64,000 nucleotides of DNA from Jeotgalibacillus aurantiacus (GCF_020595125.1 NZ_JACNMS010000004.1:124001-188000), one strand, 5' to 3'; counted from the first letter of the stretch, positions 54,309 to 63,719 are shown. Notes: generated by a model not told the origin, from the sequence alone. Numbers and translations are program-made.

Positions 54309-55274
54309 ATGAGCAAAAAAGTAGTCGTTTTAGCAGAATCCAGAGAAGGTGCACTTAGAAACGTATCGTTTGAAGCAATCGCAGCCGGAAAGAAAATCTC
54401 AGATGGTGGCGAGGTTGTCAGTGTACTCGTTGGAAACCAGGTTGCCGGATTGGCAGATGAATTATTCGCTTACGGTGCTGATAAAGTCGTAACTGTTGAG
54501 GATGCAAAGCTCGAACAGTATTCTTCTGATGGTTATGCACAGGCATTACTAGCTGTGATTGAACAGGAGTCTCCGGAAGCGCTCGTTTTCGGCCACACTG
54601 CACTTGGTAAAGACCTTTCACCTAAAATTGCAGGAAGACTGAACATCGGCCTTGTATCAGATGTAACGTCGATTGAGGATGGCCCTGTGTTCATCCGTCC
54701 AATTTACAGTGGTAAGGCATTTGAAAAGAAAGTCATCAAAGACGGCCTGACATTTATTACGATCCGTCCAAACAACATTGCACCGCTTGATAAGGAAGAA
54801 GGCCGCTCAGGTGAAGTTTCATCTGTAAGCGTGGACATTAAAGACCTTCGTACAATCATCAAAGATGTTGTCCGTAAAGCAACAGACGGAGTGGATCTGT
54901 CAGAAGCAAAAGTCATCGTAGCCGGCGGACGCGGAGTCAAGAGTGAAGAAGGATTTGAACCGTTAAAAGAGCTTGCTGACCTTCTTGGCGGTGCAGTAGG
55001 CGCTTCCCGTGGAGCATGTGACGCTGATTACTGTGACTATTCACTGCAAATCGGCCAGACAGGTAAAGTTGTTACACCTGATTTGTATATTGCATGCGGA
55101 ATCTCAGGTGCGATTCAGCACATGGCCGGTATGTCAAACTCAAAAGTCATCGTGGCGATCAATAAAGATCCGGAAGCGAACATCTTTAAAGTGGCCGACT
55201 ATGGAATTGTAGGAGACCTGTTCGAAGTTGTACCATTACTGATTGAAGAATTTAAAAAAGTAAAAGTATCTTAA
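54309..55274 (+). CDS. etfA: Electron transfer flavoprotein subunit alpha
   Basis: 321 residues, FAD-carrying partner of EtfB. N-terminal alpha/beta domain (KKVVVLAESREGALRNVSFEAIAAGKKI) and C-terminal FAD domain with VGASRGACDADYC, QIGQTGKVVTPDLYIACGISGAIQH and AINKDPEANIFKVADYGIVGD. The usual Arg/Gln/Thr contacts to FAD are present. ATG 54309 has AGGAGG upstream; the longer frame from 54282 starts before that site. Last gene of lcfA-fadR-fadB-etfBA; a terminator follows. Confidence 0.95.
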   Translation: MSKKVVVLAESREGALRNVSFEAIAAGKKISDGGEVVSVLVGNQVAGLADELFAYGADKVVTVEDAKLEQYSSDGYAQALLAVIEQESPEALVFGHTALGKDLSPKIAGRLNIGLVSDVTSIEDGPVFIRPIYSGKAFEKKVIKDGLTFITIRPNNIAPLDKEEGRSGEVSSVSVDIKDLRTIIKDVVRKATDGVDLSEAKVIVAGGRGVKSEEGFEPLKELADLLGGAVGASRGACDADYCDYSLQIGQTGKVVTPDLYIACGISGAIQHMAGMSNSKVIVAINKDPEANIFKVADYGIVGDLFEVVPLLIEEFKKVKVS

Positions 55275-55284
55275 TTTTATAAAC

Positions 55285-55325
55285 GGGTGGGACAAACTCT
55301 CAACAGAGCGTCCTGCCCTTTTCTT
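55285..55325 (+). terminator. Terminator after etfA
   Basis: GGGTGGGAC (55285-55293) / GTCCTGCCC (55310-55318), one mismatched pair, then TTTTC. Confidence 0.8.
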
Positions 55326-55372
55326 TTAAGTCCATGATGTTAAGCATAAAGGTGGCGAAACCTTTTTCTGCC

Positions 55373-55381
55373 TGCTATACT
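55373..55381 (+). promoter_or_regulatory. trxA extended -10 promoter
   Basis: TGCTATACT gives TGn-TATACT (-10 at 55376-55381), 37 bases before trxA, with no good -35. Stress-type control of trxA (Spx in B. subtilis) would fit a weak -35. Confidence 0.5.
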
Positions 55382-55417
55382 CATTTTAGATTCGGAACCA
55401 ATAAGGAGGAATTACGA

Positions 55418-55732
55418 ATGGCAATTGCACACGCAACTGATCAAACATTTACTGAAGAAACAAAAGACGGTCTAGTACTAGCTGATTTCTGGGCAACATG
55501 GTGCGGACCTTGTAAAATGATTGCACCCGTTCTAGAAGAACTTGATGCTGACATGGGCGATAAAGTGAAAATCGTAAAGCTTGACGTTGACGAAAACCAG
55601 GAAACAGCAAGCAAATTCGGCGTAATGAGCATCCCGACTCTTGTCGTATTCAAAGACGGAGAAATCGTGGACAAAGTAGTAGGCTTCCAGCCGAAAGAAG
55701 CCCTAGAAGAGCTTCTAAGCAAACACGCATAA
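55418..55732 (+). CDS. trxA: Thioredoxin
   Basis: 104 residues with the active site WCGPC at 28-32 in [23 protein letters not shown] and the cis-proline region [13 protein letters not shown]. Reduces disulfides of cytoplasmic proteins and supplies ribonucleotide reductase. The N-terminal start ATG 55418 follows AAGGAGG; a longer frame from 55334 runs through the promoter. Single-gene unit with its own terminator, in the B. subtilis position between etfA and uvrC. Confidence 0.97.
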   Translation: MAIAHATDQTFTEETKDGLVLADFWATWCGPCKMIAPVLEELDADMGDKVKIVKLDVDENQETASKFGVMSIPTLVVFKDGEIVDKVVGFQPKEALEELLSKHA

Positions 55733-55746
55733 GCAAAACAAAACCA

Positions 55747-55774
55747 AAAACCGGGCCCAGCGCCCGGTTTTTTC
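55747..55774 (+). terminator. Terminator after trxA
   Basis: AACCGGGC / GCCCGGTT (55749-55756, 55762-55769) with a five-base loop and T-run. Confidence 0.92.
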
Positions 55775-55785
55775 ATTAGAAAAGC

Positions 55786-55895
55786 GAAGGCGACTCGTCC
55801 AGTCCCGACAAGCATAAGGCGAAGATGAAAAAAGGGCTGACCTTCGCCCACGTTCAGCTTTGACTTATGACCTCGAGGGGCTAGTCGCCGCAGCT
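55786..55895. repeat. Second dispersed-type repeat (nested imperfect hairpin)
   Basis: Nested complementary blocks in order: GGCGACT (55789-55795) with AGTCGCC (55883-55889), CATAAG (55813-55818) with CTTATG (55864-55869), and GGCGAAG (55818-55824) with CTTCGCC (55842-55848). One imperfect hairpin of about 110 bases results, unlike the other repeat family in sequence and arm layout. No other copy is seen in this window. Confidence 0.6.
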
Positions 55896-56004
55896 AGACA
55901 CAAAAAAAGCGTAGTATGTTTTCAGTAGACTTTATCATTGCAATGAACTAATTTTTTCGGTTTTTCATTTTTTGAAAAATCAATAGATAGAGTCGAATCA
56001 CGAA

Positions 56005-56121
56005 GGGCAGGTGAGCATCCGCAGACTCCTGTGGCGGAGGAGCGACAGGTGAGACAGCGTAGTGCGTAGCACTAGCTGGCTCACCGCGCGGCCACGGAAA
56101 GCGGAGGATGCTCACCTGCCC
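56005..56121 (-). repeat. Dispersed hairpin repeat, copy E (long form, reverse)
   Basis: Perfect 16-bp arms (GGGCAGGTGAGCATCC at 56005-56020; complement at 56106-56121) around an 85-base core that is the near-exact reverse complement of the core of copy A, with only scattered differences. The trxA-uvrC gap (556 bp) thus holds a terminator, two repeats and a candidate promoter, but no gene. Confidence 0.88.
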
Positions 56122-56179
56122 GGTTTCAATAAACGGAAATTCCTCTACAGTCCATCTCCCACAAAAACAACTTTAATTT

Positions 56180-56209
56180 TTGATTAAACATCACACACTA
56201 AAGTAAAAT
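56180..56209 (+). promoter_or_regulatory. Possible uvrC promoter
   Basis: TTGATT (56180-56185), 18 bases, TAAAAT (56204-56209). Moderate match; 80 bases before uvrC. Confidence 0.4.
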
Positions 56210-56288
56210 GGTAGAATAAGCCGGTCATCCACGACCCGCAGCAAACAAGAAAAAACTCTTCAAAAATATTTACCAGGAGGCCATCGAC

Positions 56289-58061
56289 ATGAACGACTTA
56301 CTCAAAAATAAGCTGGCCGTCCTTCCTGACCAGCCGGGTTGTTATCTGATGAAAGACCGTCAGGGAACCATTATCTACGTCGGAAAAGCAAAGGTGCTAA
56401 AAAACCGAGTCCGGTCCTATTTTACAGGCTCGCATGACGGCAAAACACAGCGCCTCGTTTCTGAAATTGAGGACTTTGAATATATCGTGACCTCCTCCAA
56501 TATGGAGGCACTCATTCTTGAATTGAACCTCATTAAAAAACATGACCCTAAATATAACGTCATGCTGAAGGATGATAAAACGTATCCGTTCATTAAAGTA
56601 ACAGCAGAAAGACACCCGCGGCTCCTGATTACTCGGAAAGTAAAAAGGGATAAAGGGAAATACTTCGGTCCCTATCCGAATGCGCAGGCGGCCAACGAAA
56701 CGAAAAAACTGCTGGACCGTATGTATCCACTCAGAAAATGCTCTACACTTCCTGATAAAGTCTGTCTCTATTATCATATGGGACAATGTCTTGCACCTTG
56801 TGAATTTAAGGTGGAGGAAGGCACGTACCGCCAAATGACAGAGGATATCGCACGTTTTCTCAATGGCGGATTTAAGGACGTGAAAAAAGAGTTAAAAGTG
56901 AAAATGGAGAAAGCTGCAGAAAATCTCGAATTTGAACGGGCAAAGGAATTCAGGGATCAGATTATTCACATTGAAGCGACGATGGAAAAGCAGAAGATGA
57001 CAATGAATGATTTCACGAACCGTGATATTTTCGGTTATTCTGTCGATAAAGGCTGGATGTGTGTGCAGGTTTTCTTTATCCGTCAGGGAAAACTGATTGA
57101 ACGGGATGTGTCGCTTTTCCCCATATACGATGAGGCTGAAGAGGAATTTCTTACGTTTCTCGGTCAATTCTATATGAAAGCGAATCATTTCAAGCCGAAG
57201 GAAGTGCTCGTGCCGCAATCCATCAACCGTGAGATGGCTGAGGAGCTGCTTGAGGTAACAGTTAAGCAGCCGGTAAGGGGACAAAAGAAGGATCTCGTTA
57301 ATCTTGCTTCTAAAAATGCCCGGATCGCGCTGCATGAGAAATTCGCCTTGATTGAACGTGATGAAGACCGGACAATCCGCGCTGTTGAAAGTCTTGGTGC
57401 GGCGATGAATATTTACCCTCCGCTCCGAATTGAAGCGTTTGACAACTCCAATATTCAGGGGGCGGATGCAGTCTCTGCAATGGTTGTCTTCCAGGACGGT
57501 AAGCCGGACCGGAAAGAATACAGGAAATATAAAATCAAGACGGTTCAGGGTCCTGATGACTACGAATCCATGCGTGAAGTCATTCGGAGACGATACACCC
57601 GTGTTCTGAGAGACGATCTTCCTTTACCTGATTTGATCCTGATTGATGGAGGGAAGGGACAAATTGAAGCAGCGCGTGAAATCATTGAAGATGAACTTGG
57701 CATTGAGGTTCCGGTTGCCGGTCTCGCCAAGGATGACCGCCATAATACTTCACAGCTGTTATACGGGAATCCGCTTGAAATCATTCCGCTGAACAGGCGC
57801 AGTCAGGAGTTTTATCTGCTGCAGAGAATCCAGGATGAAGTTCACCGGTTTGCGATCACGTTTCACAGACAGGTGCGCGGCAAGAACTCCATTCAGTCAG
57901 TGCTAGATGAAATTCCGGGTGTCGGACCTCAGCGTAAAAAGCAGATTTTACGTTATTTCGGGTCGGTAAAAAAACTGCGGGAAGCGCCGCTTGAAGAAAT
58001 CGTGAAGGCGGGAATCCCGGCCGCGACAGCTGAGAAAATTGTGGAGAAATTGAAGGAATAG
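56289..58061 (+). CDS. uvrC: Excinuclease ABC subunit C
   Basis: 590 residues; makes both incisions in nucleotide excision repair with UvrA and UvrB. N-terminal GIY-YIG nuclease ([20 protein letters not shown]), a cysteine-bearing region ([21 protein letters not shown]), UvrB-binding UVR motif ([24 protein letters not shown] near 200), the RNase H-like 5' nuclease ([38 protein letters not shown]) and a C-terminal helix-hairpin-helix ([20 protein letters not shown]). ATG 56289 follows AGGAGG. Size equals B. subtilis UvrC (598) within a few residues. Confidence 0.96.
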   Translation: MNDLLKNKLAVLPDQPGCYLMKDRQGTIIYVGKAKVLKNRVRSYFTGSHDGKTQRLVSEIEDFEYIVTSSNMEALILELNLIKKHDPKYNVMLKDDKTYPFIKVTAERHPRLLITRKVKRDKGKYFGPYPNAQAANETKKLLDRMYPLRKCSTLPDKVCLYYHMGQCLAPCEFKVEEGTYRQMTEDIARFLNGGFKDVKKELKVKMEKAAENLEFERAKEFRDQIIHIEATMEKQKMTMNDFTNRDIFGYSVDKGWMCVQVFFIRQGKLIERDVSLFPIYDEAEEEFLTFLGQFYMKANHFKPKEVLVPQSINREMAEELLEVTVKQPVRGQKKDLVNLASKNARIALHEKFALIERDEDRTIRAVESLGAAMNIYPPLRIEAFDNSNIQGADAVSAMVVFQDGKPDRKEYRKYKIKTVQGPDDYESMREVIRRRYTRVLRDDLPLPDLILIDGGKGQIEAAREIIEDELGIEVPVAGLAKDDRHNTSQLLYGNPLEIIPLNRRSQEFYLLQRIQDEVHRFAITFHRQVRGKNSIQSVLDEIPGVGPQRKKQILRYFGSVKKLREAPLEEIVKAGIPAATAEKIVEKLKE

Positions 58062-58063
58062 TG

Positions 58064-58092
58064 TTGCTGTCTAAAAAAAGCAGTGCTATAAT
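58064..58092 (+). promoter_or_regulatory. lysC promoter
   Basis: TTGCTG (58064-58069), 17 bases, TATAAT (58087-58092), also with TGC before the -10. The -35 is three bases after the uvrC stop. Confidence 0.85.
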
Positions 58093-58123
58093 GAGTGAAA
58101 ATTATACACTTTTTCTAAAGTGG

Positions 58124-58366
58124 TGATAGAGGTGCGGACGTCAATAGTAGCACAGCAGAGGATGATGAACTCCTTTGAAGCTGTGTGAAAGGGGCGGACC
58201 GCCGAAGTGATCAGCCATTCATCGAGCTGATTGCTGGTTCTGCATTTAAGAGGTGCAGGGCTGTCAGAACATTGACCTGTTCTGGAGAGCTATCTCACCT
58301 GTGCGATATACGGACGATGTCTGTTAAAAAGCAATGGGGATAGCCTTCCCCATTGCTTTTTTTTAT
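58124..58366 (+). promoter_or_regulatory. Lysine riboswitch (L box) of lysC
   Basis: L-box elements in order: GATAGAGGTGCGGACGTC at the 5' end, AGTA, GAGGATGATGAACTCC, GGGGCGGACCGCCGAAGTGATC, AAGAGGTGCAGGGCTGTC and GGAGAGCTATCTCACC closing the junction. The expression platform ends in a strong terminator (AAGCAATGGGGA / TCCCCATTGCTT, then eight Ts, 58329-58366). Lysine binding should favour termination before lysC. Confidence 0.93.
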
Positions 58367-58410
58367 TTCGCGGAAGGTTGAGAAATACAATATGAGAGAA
58401 GGAAATTAAA

Positions 58411-59643
58411 GTGGGTTTAGTTGTTCAGAAGTTTGGCGGAACGTCAGTAGGATCAGTTGAGAAGATCCATCATGTAGCCAATCGCGTCATTCAGGAAAAA
58501 GAGCGAGGGAATGATGTAATTGTCGTTGTGTCTGCAATGGGGAAAACAACAGATGAGCTTGTCAGACTGGCAGGGGAAATGACCTCAAGACCTGAGAAGC
58601 GTGAAATGGATATGCTGCTGACAACGGGAGAGCAGATGTCGATTTCACTCTTATCCATGGCGCTTCAAAACAGAGGATATAAAAGTACGTCCTTAACGGG
58701 CTGGCAGGCAGGAATCCGTACAGAGGCTGTTTTCAGCAACGCAAGAATTACAGATGTTAAGACGGAGCGTGTAAAGGGACTGCTGAATGAAGGACGTGTT
58801 CTTGTTGTCGCAGGATTTCAAGGAATGGATGAGAACGGTGAAATTACAACACTGGGCCGTGGTGGATCCGATACGACCGCTGTAGCACTCGCAGCAGCAC
58901 TGCGCGCAGACCGGTGTGATATTTATACAGATGTTGATGGCGTATATACAACAGATCCGAGATATGTGAAGGGTGCAAGAAAATTAACAGCCGTATCTTA
59001 TGATGAAATGCTTGAGATGGCAAATCTTGGTGCGGGCGTTCTGCATCCAAGGGCGGTTGAGTTTGCTAAAAATCATCAGATTACATTAACAGTCCGTTCG
59101 AGTATGGAAGAAGTGGAAGGAACGATTATTGAGGAGGATGCACCAATGGAAGGAAATTTGGTTGTACGAGGAGTAGCATTTGATCAGGGGATTGTCAGAA
59201 TGACCGTTGTCGGTTTGCAGGATGAATTAATAGGGATGTCATCTGTTTTCACCGTATTGGCTGATAATCACATTGATGTGGATATTATTATTCAGAGTAA
59301 AACAGATACCGGGAAGGTTAATCTTTCATTCTCTATTAAAGAAGCTGCATTGCATGAAGCGCTTGAAGTACTTGAGCAGCACAGAGAGCAGATCGGATTT
59401 GATCAGATTGAGCACGAATCAGGGTTAGCGAAGGTTTCCATCGTTGGGTCCGGTATGGTATCAAATCCGGGTGTGGCAGCGAAAATGTTCAGCGTACTTG
59501 CATCAAACGGAATTCAAATGAAAATGGTCAGCACGTCTGAGATTAAGGTTTCTGCATTGGTGGATATGGAGAAAATGCAGGATGCGGCACAAATTCTGCA
59601 TGACAGCTTCAGCCTGAGCGAGCTTGCAGCCGGGCAGGCATAA
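58411..59643 (+). CDS. lysC: Lysine-sensitive aspartokinase (alpha, with internal beta start)
   Basis: 410 residues; phosphorylates aspartate, first step to lysine, diaminopimelate, methionine and threonine. N-terminal kinase domain (VQKFGGTSVGSVEKI; LTTGEQMSISLLSMAL; GRGGSDTTAVALAAAL; YTDVDGVYTTDPR) and two C-terminal ACT domains that bind the feedback inhibitor. GTG 58411 follows AGAAGGAAA. In-frame codon 246 is an ATG with its own ribosome binding site, as in B. subtilis LysC, where it makes the separate beta subunit. Control is by the lysine riboswitch upstream. Confidence 0.96.
   Translation: MGLVVQKFGGTSVGSVEKIHHVANRVIQEKERGNDVIVVVSAMGKTTDELVRLAGEMTSRPEKREMDMLLTTGEQMSISLLSMALQNRGYKSTSLTGWQAGIRTEAVFSNARITDVKTERVKGLLNEGRVLVVAGFQGMDENGEITTLGRGGSDTTAVALAAALRADRCDIYTDVDGVYTTDPRYVKGARKLTAVSYDEMLEMANLGAGVLHPRAVEFAKNHQITLTVRSSMEEVEGTIIEEDAPMEGNLVVRGVAFDQGIVRMTVVGLQDELIGMSSVFTVLADNHIDVDIIIQSKTDTGKVNLSFSIKEAALHEALEVLEQHREQIGFDQIEHESGLAKVSIVGSGMVSNPGVAAKMFSVLASNGIQMKMVSTSEIKVSALVDMEKMQDAAQILHDSFSLSELAAGQA
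59131..59148 (+). promoter_or_regulatory. Internal ribosome binding site and start for aspartokinase beta subunit
   Basis: GAGGAGG (59131-59137) lies eight bases before ATG 59146, in frame at codon 246 of lysC. The product (59146-59643, 165 residues, M-E-G-N-L-V-V) would be the two ACT domains only. The same codon number is the known beta start in B. subtilis. Confidence 0.85.
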
Positions 59644-59648
59644 TAAAA

Positions 59649-59683
59649 TAAAGCGCCTGATTCGTTCTTCAGGCGCTTTTATG
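59649..59683. terminator. Bidirectional terminator between lysC and yslB
   Basis: AAGCGCCTGA (59651-59660) / TCAGGCGCTT (59669-59678) with an eight-base loop, Ts after and As before. Confidence 0.9.
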
Positions 59684-59688
59684 TATGC

Positions 59689-60138
59689 TCAGACGCGGCT
59701 GTTGGCCTTTCTGGATGGAAGAGAATAAGGATCTCTTGAGTCAGACTTCAATTCAAACTGAACTTTGTTTTTCTTCTCTTTCTGAAAAACAGCTTCAGTC
59801 TGGTACTGCTTCATCATCGCTATTTGTTCAGCGAGGAACCCTGCTTCAAGTGAAAATTGGCTTTCCTTGATTTTTAATCGTTCCTCGACGATAGAGCCGG
59901 ACAATTCAAAGTGCATCTCATCATTTTTCTGACGGATGATCATCAGGCTGCCCCAGTTTGCACGTGAGAAAAAAGCGATCAGTTCTCCTTCATTTTCACA
60001 TGGATATTTACGGGCCATGTTTTTACCTGCCCAGTATAGTATGTCCTTTGTATGCGTACCCAGCAGATCCGGGATAAGCTCGTCTCTGATCATGGTAAAT
60101 CCAAAATGGTCCAATGGTGTTTCTTGTTCATTTGACAT
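59689..60138 (-). CDS. yslB: YslB family protein (DUF2507)
   Basis: 149 residues, soluble. The V4R/DUF2507-like pattern is seen: PLDHFGFTMIRDELIPDLLGTHTKDILYWAGKNMARKYP, FFSRANWGSLMIIRQK, EERLKIKESQFSLEAGFLAEQIAMMKQ. Small-molecule-binding fold related to 4VR domains; ligand and function are unknown, though lipoprotein-like roles are not supported since no signal peptide is seen. Same place, between lysC and sdhC, as in B. subtilis. The minus-strand ATG at 60138 is preceded by TGAGGG. A 376-bp gap to sdhC follows. Confidence 0.87.
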   Translation of the reverse strand: MSNEQETPLDHFGFTMIRDELIPDLLGTHTKDILYWAGKNMARKYPCENEGELIAFFSRANWGSLMIIRQKNDEMHFELSGSIVEERLKIKESQFSLEAGFLAEQIAMMKQYQTEAVFQKEKKNKVQFELKSDSRDPYSLPSRKANSRV

Positions 60139-60381
60139 AATAAACCCTCACTTTCCACACATTTATTATATCGGGTCTCTGTCGAAAGTGTAAGGGCTGA
60201 AGGTGGAAATGGTTCATTTTAATTAAATATCCACTAGAATATGCTTTATTGCGATAATAGATTGTGAAAAATGTTTATTTGTGAAATTTATGTGAACAGA
60301 ATGTGTGAAACCTGCATTCTAGAGGTTTTTATTGCACTGTAAAGACAGAGTGTTCAGAATCGTTTTTATGTATACGTTTTC

Positions 60382-60410
60382 TTGACGCTCTATACATAGA
60401 GGAGTACAAT
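60382..60410 (+). promoter_or_regulatory. sdhCAB promoter
   Basis: TTGACG (60382-60387), 17 bases, TACAAT (60405-60410), about 105 bases before sdhC. The region between yslB and this promoter (60139-60380) is AT-rich with no gene visible; the leader has no clear terminator. Confidence 0.85.
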
Positions 60411-60514
60411 AAATTTGTCACATAAATGTTATACTGTGCGAAATTTTGTTGCTTGTGTTGGAATCTGGGGAACACTGGCAGCAGCGTTACTTAATCAAGA
60501 GGGGGTTACATTCG

Positions 60515-61123
60515 ATGGCAGAAAATCGAGAGTTTTATTGGAGGAGGCTGCATTCCTTACTTGGGGTTATTCCTGTAGGAATCTTCCTGATTCAACACTT
60601 AGTTGTTAACCATTTCGCTACCAGAAGCGAACAGGCTTTCAACGATGCAGCACACTTTATGGAGAGTTTACCTTTTAGAATTTTCCTTGAAATTTTCATT
60701 ATTTTTATTCCTTTATACTTCCACGCAATCTACGGAGTATACATCGCATTTACTTCGAAAAACAATACGAGACGTTATGGAACACTTCGAAACTATATGT
60801 TCCTTCTTCAGCGTCTTACAGGGATCTTTACGCTGATCTTTGTAACATGGCATATCTGGGAAACGCGTATTCAGGCAGCGCTGGGTGCAGAAGTTGACTT
60901 TGGCATGATGGAAGCAATTTTGGCTAATCCATGGATGGTAGCGTTCTATATCGCTGGTGTTGTATCCACAACATTCCACTTTGCTAACGGACTGTGGTCA
61001 TTCTTCGTGTCATGGGGTATCACTGTAAGTCCCCGTTCACAAGTGATCTCAACATATGCAACAATGGGTGTCTTTGTTGTATTAACTATTATTGGTGTAC
61101 GTGCAATTCTGGCGTTTGTATAA
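60515..61123 (+). CDS. sdhC: Succinate dehydrogenase cytochrome b558 subunit
   Basis: 202 residues, same as B. subtilis SdhC. Five membrane spans (SLLGVIPVGIFLIQHLVVNHFA, FLEIFIIFIPLYFHAIYGVYIAF, YMFLLQRLTGIFTLIFVTWHIWE, WMVAFYIAGVVSTTFHFANGLWSF, YATMGVFVVLTIIGVRAILAF) with histidines (QHLVVNH, FHAIYG, WHIWE, FHFANG) placed to hold two hemes. Anchors SdhAB and passes electrons to menaquinone. ATG 60515 follows AGAGGGGG; the longer frame from 60446 begins upstream of that site. Confidence 0.94.
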   Translation: MAENREFYWRRLHSLLGVIPVGIFLIQHLVVNHFATRSEQAFNDAAHFMESLPFRIFLEIFIIFIPLYFHAIYGVYIAFTSKNNTRRYGTLRNYMFLLQRLTGIFTLIFVTWHIWETRIQAALGAEVDFGMMEAILANPWMVAFYIAGVVSTTFHFANGLWSFFVSWGITVSPRSQVISTYATMGVFVVLTIIGVRAILAFV

Positions 61124-61173
61124 ATCGATCGGTATAAAAGTTATGGCTTGAAATCAGTAAGGAGAGTGACAAA

Positions 61174-62934
61174 ATGAGTAAAGGGAAAATTATCGTTGTA
61201 GGCGGCGGACTTGCCGGACTGATGGCAACGATTAAAGCAGCTGAAGCCGGAATGTCAGTAGATTTATTCTCTCTCGTTCCAGTAAAGCGTTCACACTCTG
61301 TATGTGCCCAGGGCGGCATTAACGGAGCGGTTAATACAAAAGGTGAAGGGGATTCTCCTTGGGAACACTTTGATGACACGGTTTACGGAGGAGACTTCCT
61401 TGCGAACCAGCCTCCTGTTAAAGCAATGTGTGAGGCAGCGCCTGGTATCATTCACCTTCTTGACCGTATGGGCGTTATGTTCAACCGTACACCTGAAGGT
61501 CTGCTTGACTTCAGACGTTTCGGGGGCACACAGCATCACCGTACAGCATTTGCAGGGGCGACAACAGGCCAGCAGCTGTTATATGCACTTGATGAGCAGG
61601 TAAGACGTCATGAAGTAGCCGGTCTTGTAACAAAATATGAAGGCTGGGAATTCCTCGGTTCTGTACTTGACGACGATGGCGTTTGCCGCGGCGTCGTATC
61701 TCAGGATCTGAAAACAATGGAAATCAAAGCTTTCCGTGGAGATGCGGTGATTCTTGCAACAGGTGGTCCTGGAATCATCTTTGGTAAATCAACGAACTCC
61801 GTCATCAACACTGGTGCTGCAGCATCTGTTGCTTACCAGCAGGGTGTTTATTACTCAAACGGTGAATTCATTCAGATCCACCCGACTGCGATTCCTGGTG
61901 ACGATAAGCTTCGTCTTATGAGTGAGTCAGCGCGTGGTGAAGGTGGACGTGTATGGACGTATAAGGATGGCAAACCATGGTACTTCCTTGAAGAGAAGTA
62001 TCCTGCATACGGAAACCTTGTACCTCGTGATATTGCCACACGTGAAATTTTCGACGTATGCGTGCGTCAAAAACTGGGTATCAACGGAGAAAACATGGTT
62101 TACCTGGATCTTTCACATAAAGATCCTAAGGAGCTTGACATTAAGCTCGGTGGAATCATCGAAATCTATGAGAAATTCATGGGTGATGACCCTCGTAAAG
62201 TACCAATGAAGATCTTCCCGGCTGTTCACTATTCAATGGGTGGACTATGGGTAGATTATGATCAGATGACAAACATTCCTGGCCTGTTCGCAGCCGGTGA
62301 GTGTGATTACTCGATTCACGGTGCAAACCGTCTTGGCGCAAACTCACTGTTATCCTCTATTTACGGCGGGATGGTTGCCGGACCAAATGCAGTGAAATAT
62401 ATTAACGGACTTGAGCAGACAGCTGAAGATATGCCGGAAGAAATCTACACACGTTTTGTGAAAGAAAAGCAGGACGAGTGGGATGAAATCATGGCAATGG
62501 ACGGCGACGAAAATGCTTATGTGATTCACAAAGAGCTTGGTGAGTGGATGACGGACAACGTAACGGTTGTGCGCTACAACGACAAGCTGCGTGAAACAGA
62601 TGAGAAAATTCAGGAGCTTCAGGAACGCTTCAAGCGCATTAATATCAACGATACAGCGAAATGGAGTAACCAGGGAGCAGTATTTACCCGCCAGTTAAAA
62701 GGTATGCTTCACCTTTCACGTGTTGTAACAATCGGTGCCCTAAAGCGTGATGAAAGCCGCGGCGCTCATTATAAGCCGGAGTTCCCGGAACGTAACGATG
62801 CTGACTTCCTGAAAACAACAATGGCGAAATTCAATCCTGCAACAAACGCACCTGAATTCCATTTTGAAGATGTAGACGTGTCACTGATTGAGCCGCGTAA
62901 GCGCGATTACTCCAAGAAGAAAGGAGCAAAATAA
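61174..62934 (+). CDS. sdhA: Succinate dehydrogenase flavoprotein subunit
   Basis: 586 residues, the same as B. subtilis SdhA. FAD-binding IIVVGGGLAGLMATIKAAE at the N-terminus, the flavinylation region RSHSVCAQGGINGAVN (expected His-FAD link nearby), substrate motif FIQIHPTAIPGDDKL, DIATREIFDVC, the active-site arginine region GANRLGANSLLSS and a helical C-terminus. Oxidises succinate to fumarate and hands electrons to SdhB; may run in reverse. ATG 61174 follows AAGGAGAG, 50 bp after sdhC. Confidence 0.97.
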   Translation: MSKGKIIVVGGGLAGLMATIKAAEAGMSVDLFSLVPVKRSHSVCAQGGINGAVNTKGEGDSPWEHFDDTVYGGDFLANQPPVKAMCEAAPGIIHLLDRMGVMFNRTPEGLLDFRRFGGTQHHRTAFAGATTGQQLLYALDEQVRRHEVAGLVTKYEGWEFLGSVLDDDGVCRGVVSQDLKTMEIKAFRGDAVILATGGPGIIFGKSTNSVINTGAAASVAYQQGVYYSNGEFIQIHPTAIPGDDKLRLMSESARGEGGRVWTYKDGKPWYFLEEKYPAYGNLVPRDIATREIFDVCVRQKLGINGENMVYLDLSHKDPKELDIKLGGIIEIYEKFMGDDPRKVPMKIFPAVHYSMGGLWVDYDQMTNIPGLFAAGECDYSIHGANRLGANSLLSSIYGGMVAGPNAVKYINGLEQTAEDMPEEIYTRFVKEKQDEWDEIMAMDGDENAYVIHKELGEWMTDNVTVVRYNDKLRETDEKIQELQERFKRININDTAKWSNQGAVFTRQLKGMLHLSRVVTIGALKRDESRGAHYKPEFPERNDADFLKTTMAKFNPATNAPEFHFEDVDVSLIEPRKRDYSKKKGAK

Positions 62935-62936
62935 TC

Positions 62937-63719
62937 ATGACAACAGCAGATACAATGACAGAAAATAAGGTGATTAAGTTTGAGATTCACCGTCAGGACG
63001 ACGGTCAGTCAGAACCTTATTTCGAAGAGTTTGAGATTCCTTACCGTCCGAATATGAACGTGATCTCGGCGCTGATGGAAATCCGCCGTAACCCTTTCAA
63101 TAAAAAAGGTGAAAAAACTCAGCCGGTAGCCTGGGATATGGGCTGTCTGGAAGAGGTTTGCGGAGCGTGTTCAATGGTCATCAACGGCAAGCCGCGTCAG
63201 TCTTGTACAGCACTTGTTGACCAGCTTGAACAGCCGATCCGCCTTGAGCCGATGAAAACATTCCCGGTCGTGCGTGACCTTCAGGTTGACCGCAGCCGCA
63301 TGTTTGATTCACTGAAGAAAGTAAAAGCATGGATTCCAATTGACGGAACGTACGATCTTGGTCCTGGACCGCGTATGCCTGAGAAAAAACGTCAGTGGGC
63401 CTATGAGCTGTCAAAATGTATGACATGTGGTGTATGTCTTGAAGCATGTCCAAACGTAAACAGCAAATCAGACTTTATCGGACCTGCGCCACTTTCACAG
63501 GTTCGTCTGTTCAATGCTCATCCGACAGGCTCCATGAACAAAAACGAGCGTCTTGAAGCTATTATGGGTGAAGGTGGACTCGCAAACTGCGGTAACTCAC
63601 AAAACTGCGTTCAGGCATGTCCGAAAGGCATTCCATTAACAACTTCTATTGCGGCGCTAAACCGCGACACAAGCTTCCAGATGTTCAGAAGCTTCTTCGG
63701 AAGTGACAGAGAAGTATAA
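62937..63719 (+). CDS. sdhB: Succinate dehydrogenase iron-sulfur subunit
   Basis: 260 residues. N-terminal [2Fe-2S] ferredoxin domain (CLEEVCGACSMVINGKPRQSC, residues about 66-86) and C-terminal clusters (CMTCGVCLEACP and CGNSQNCVQACPKG). Links SdhA flavin to SdhC heme. It is a few residues longer at the N-terminus than B. subtilis SdhB (253); ATG 62937 follows AAGGAG, and ATG 62955 is a possible shorter start. Two bases after sdhA, so the trio is one operon, ended by a terminator. Confidence 0.97.
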   Translation: MTTADTMTENKVIKFEIHRQDDGQSEPYFEEFEIPYRPNMNVISALMEIRRNPFNKKGEKTQPVAWDMGCLEEVCGACSMVINGKPRQSCTALVDQLEQPIRLEPMKTFPVVRDLQVDRSRMFDSLKKVKAWIPIDGTYDLGPGPRMPEKKRQWAYELSKCMTCGVCLEACPNVNSKSDFIGPAPLSQVRLFNAHPTGSMNKNERLEAIMGEGGLANCGNSQNCVQACPKGIPLTTSIAALNRDTSFQMFRSFFGSDREV

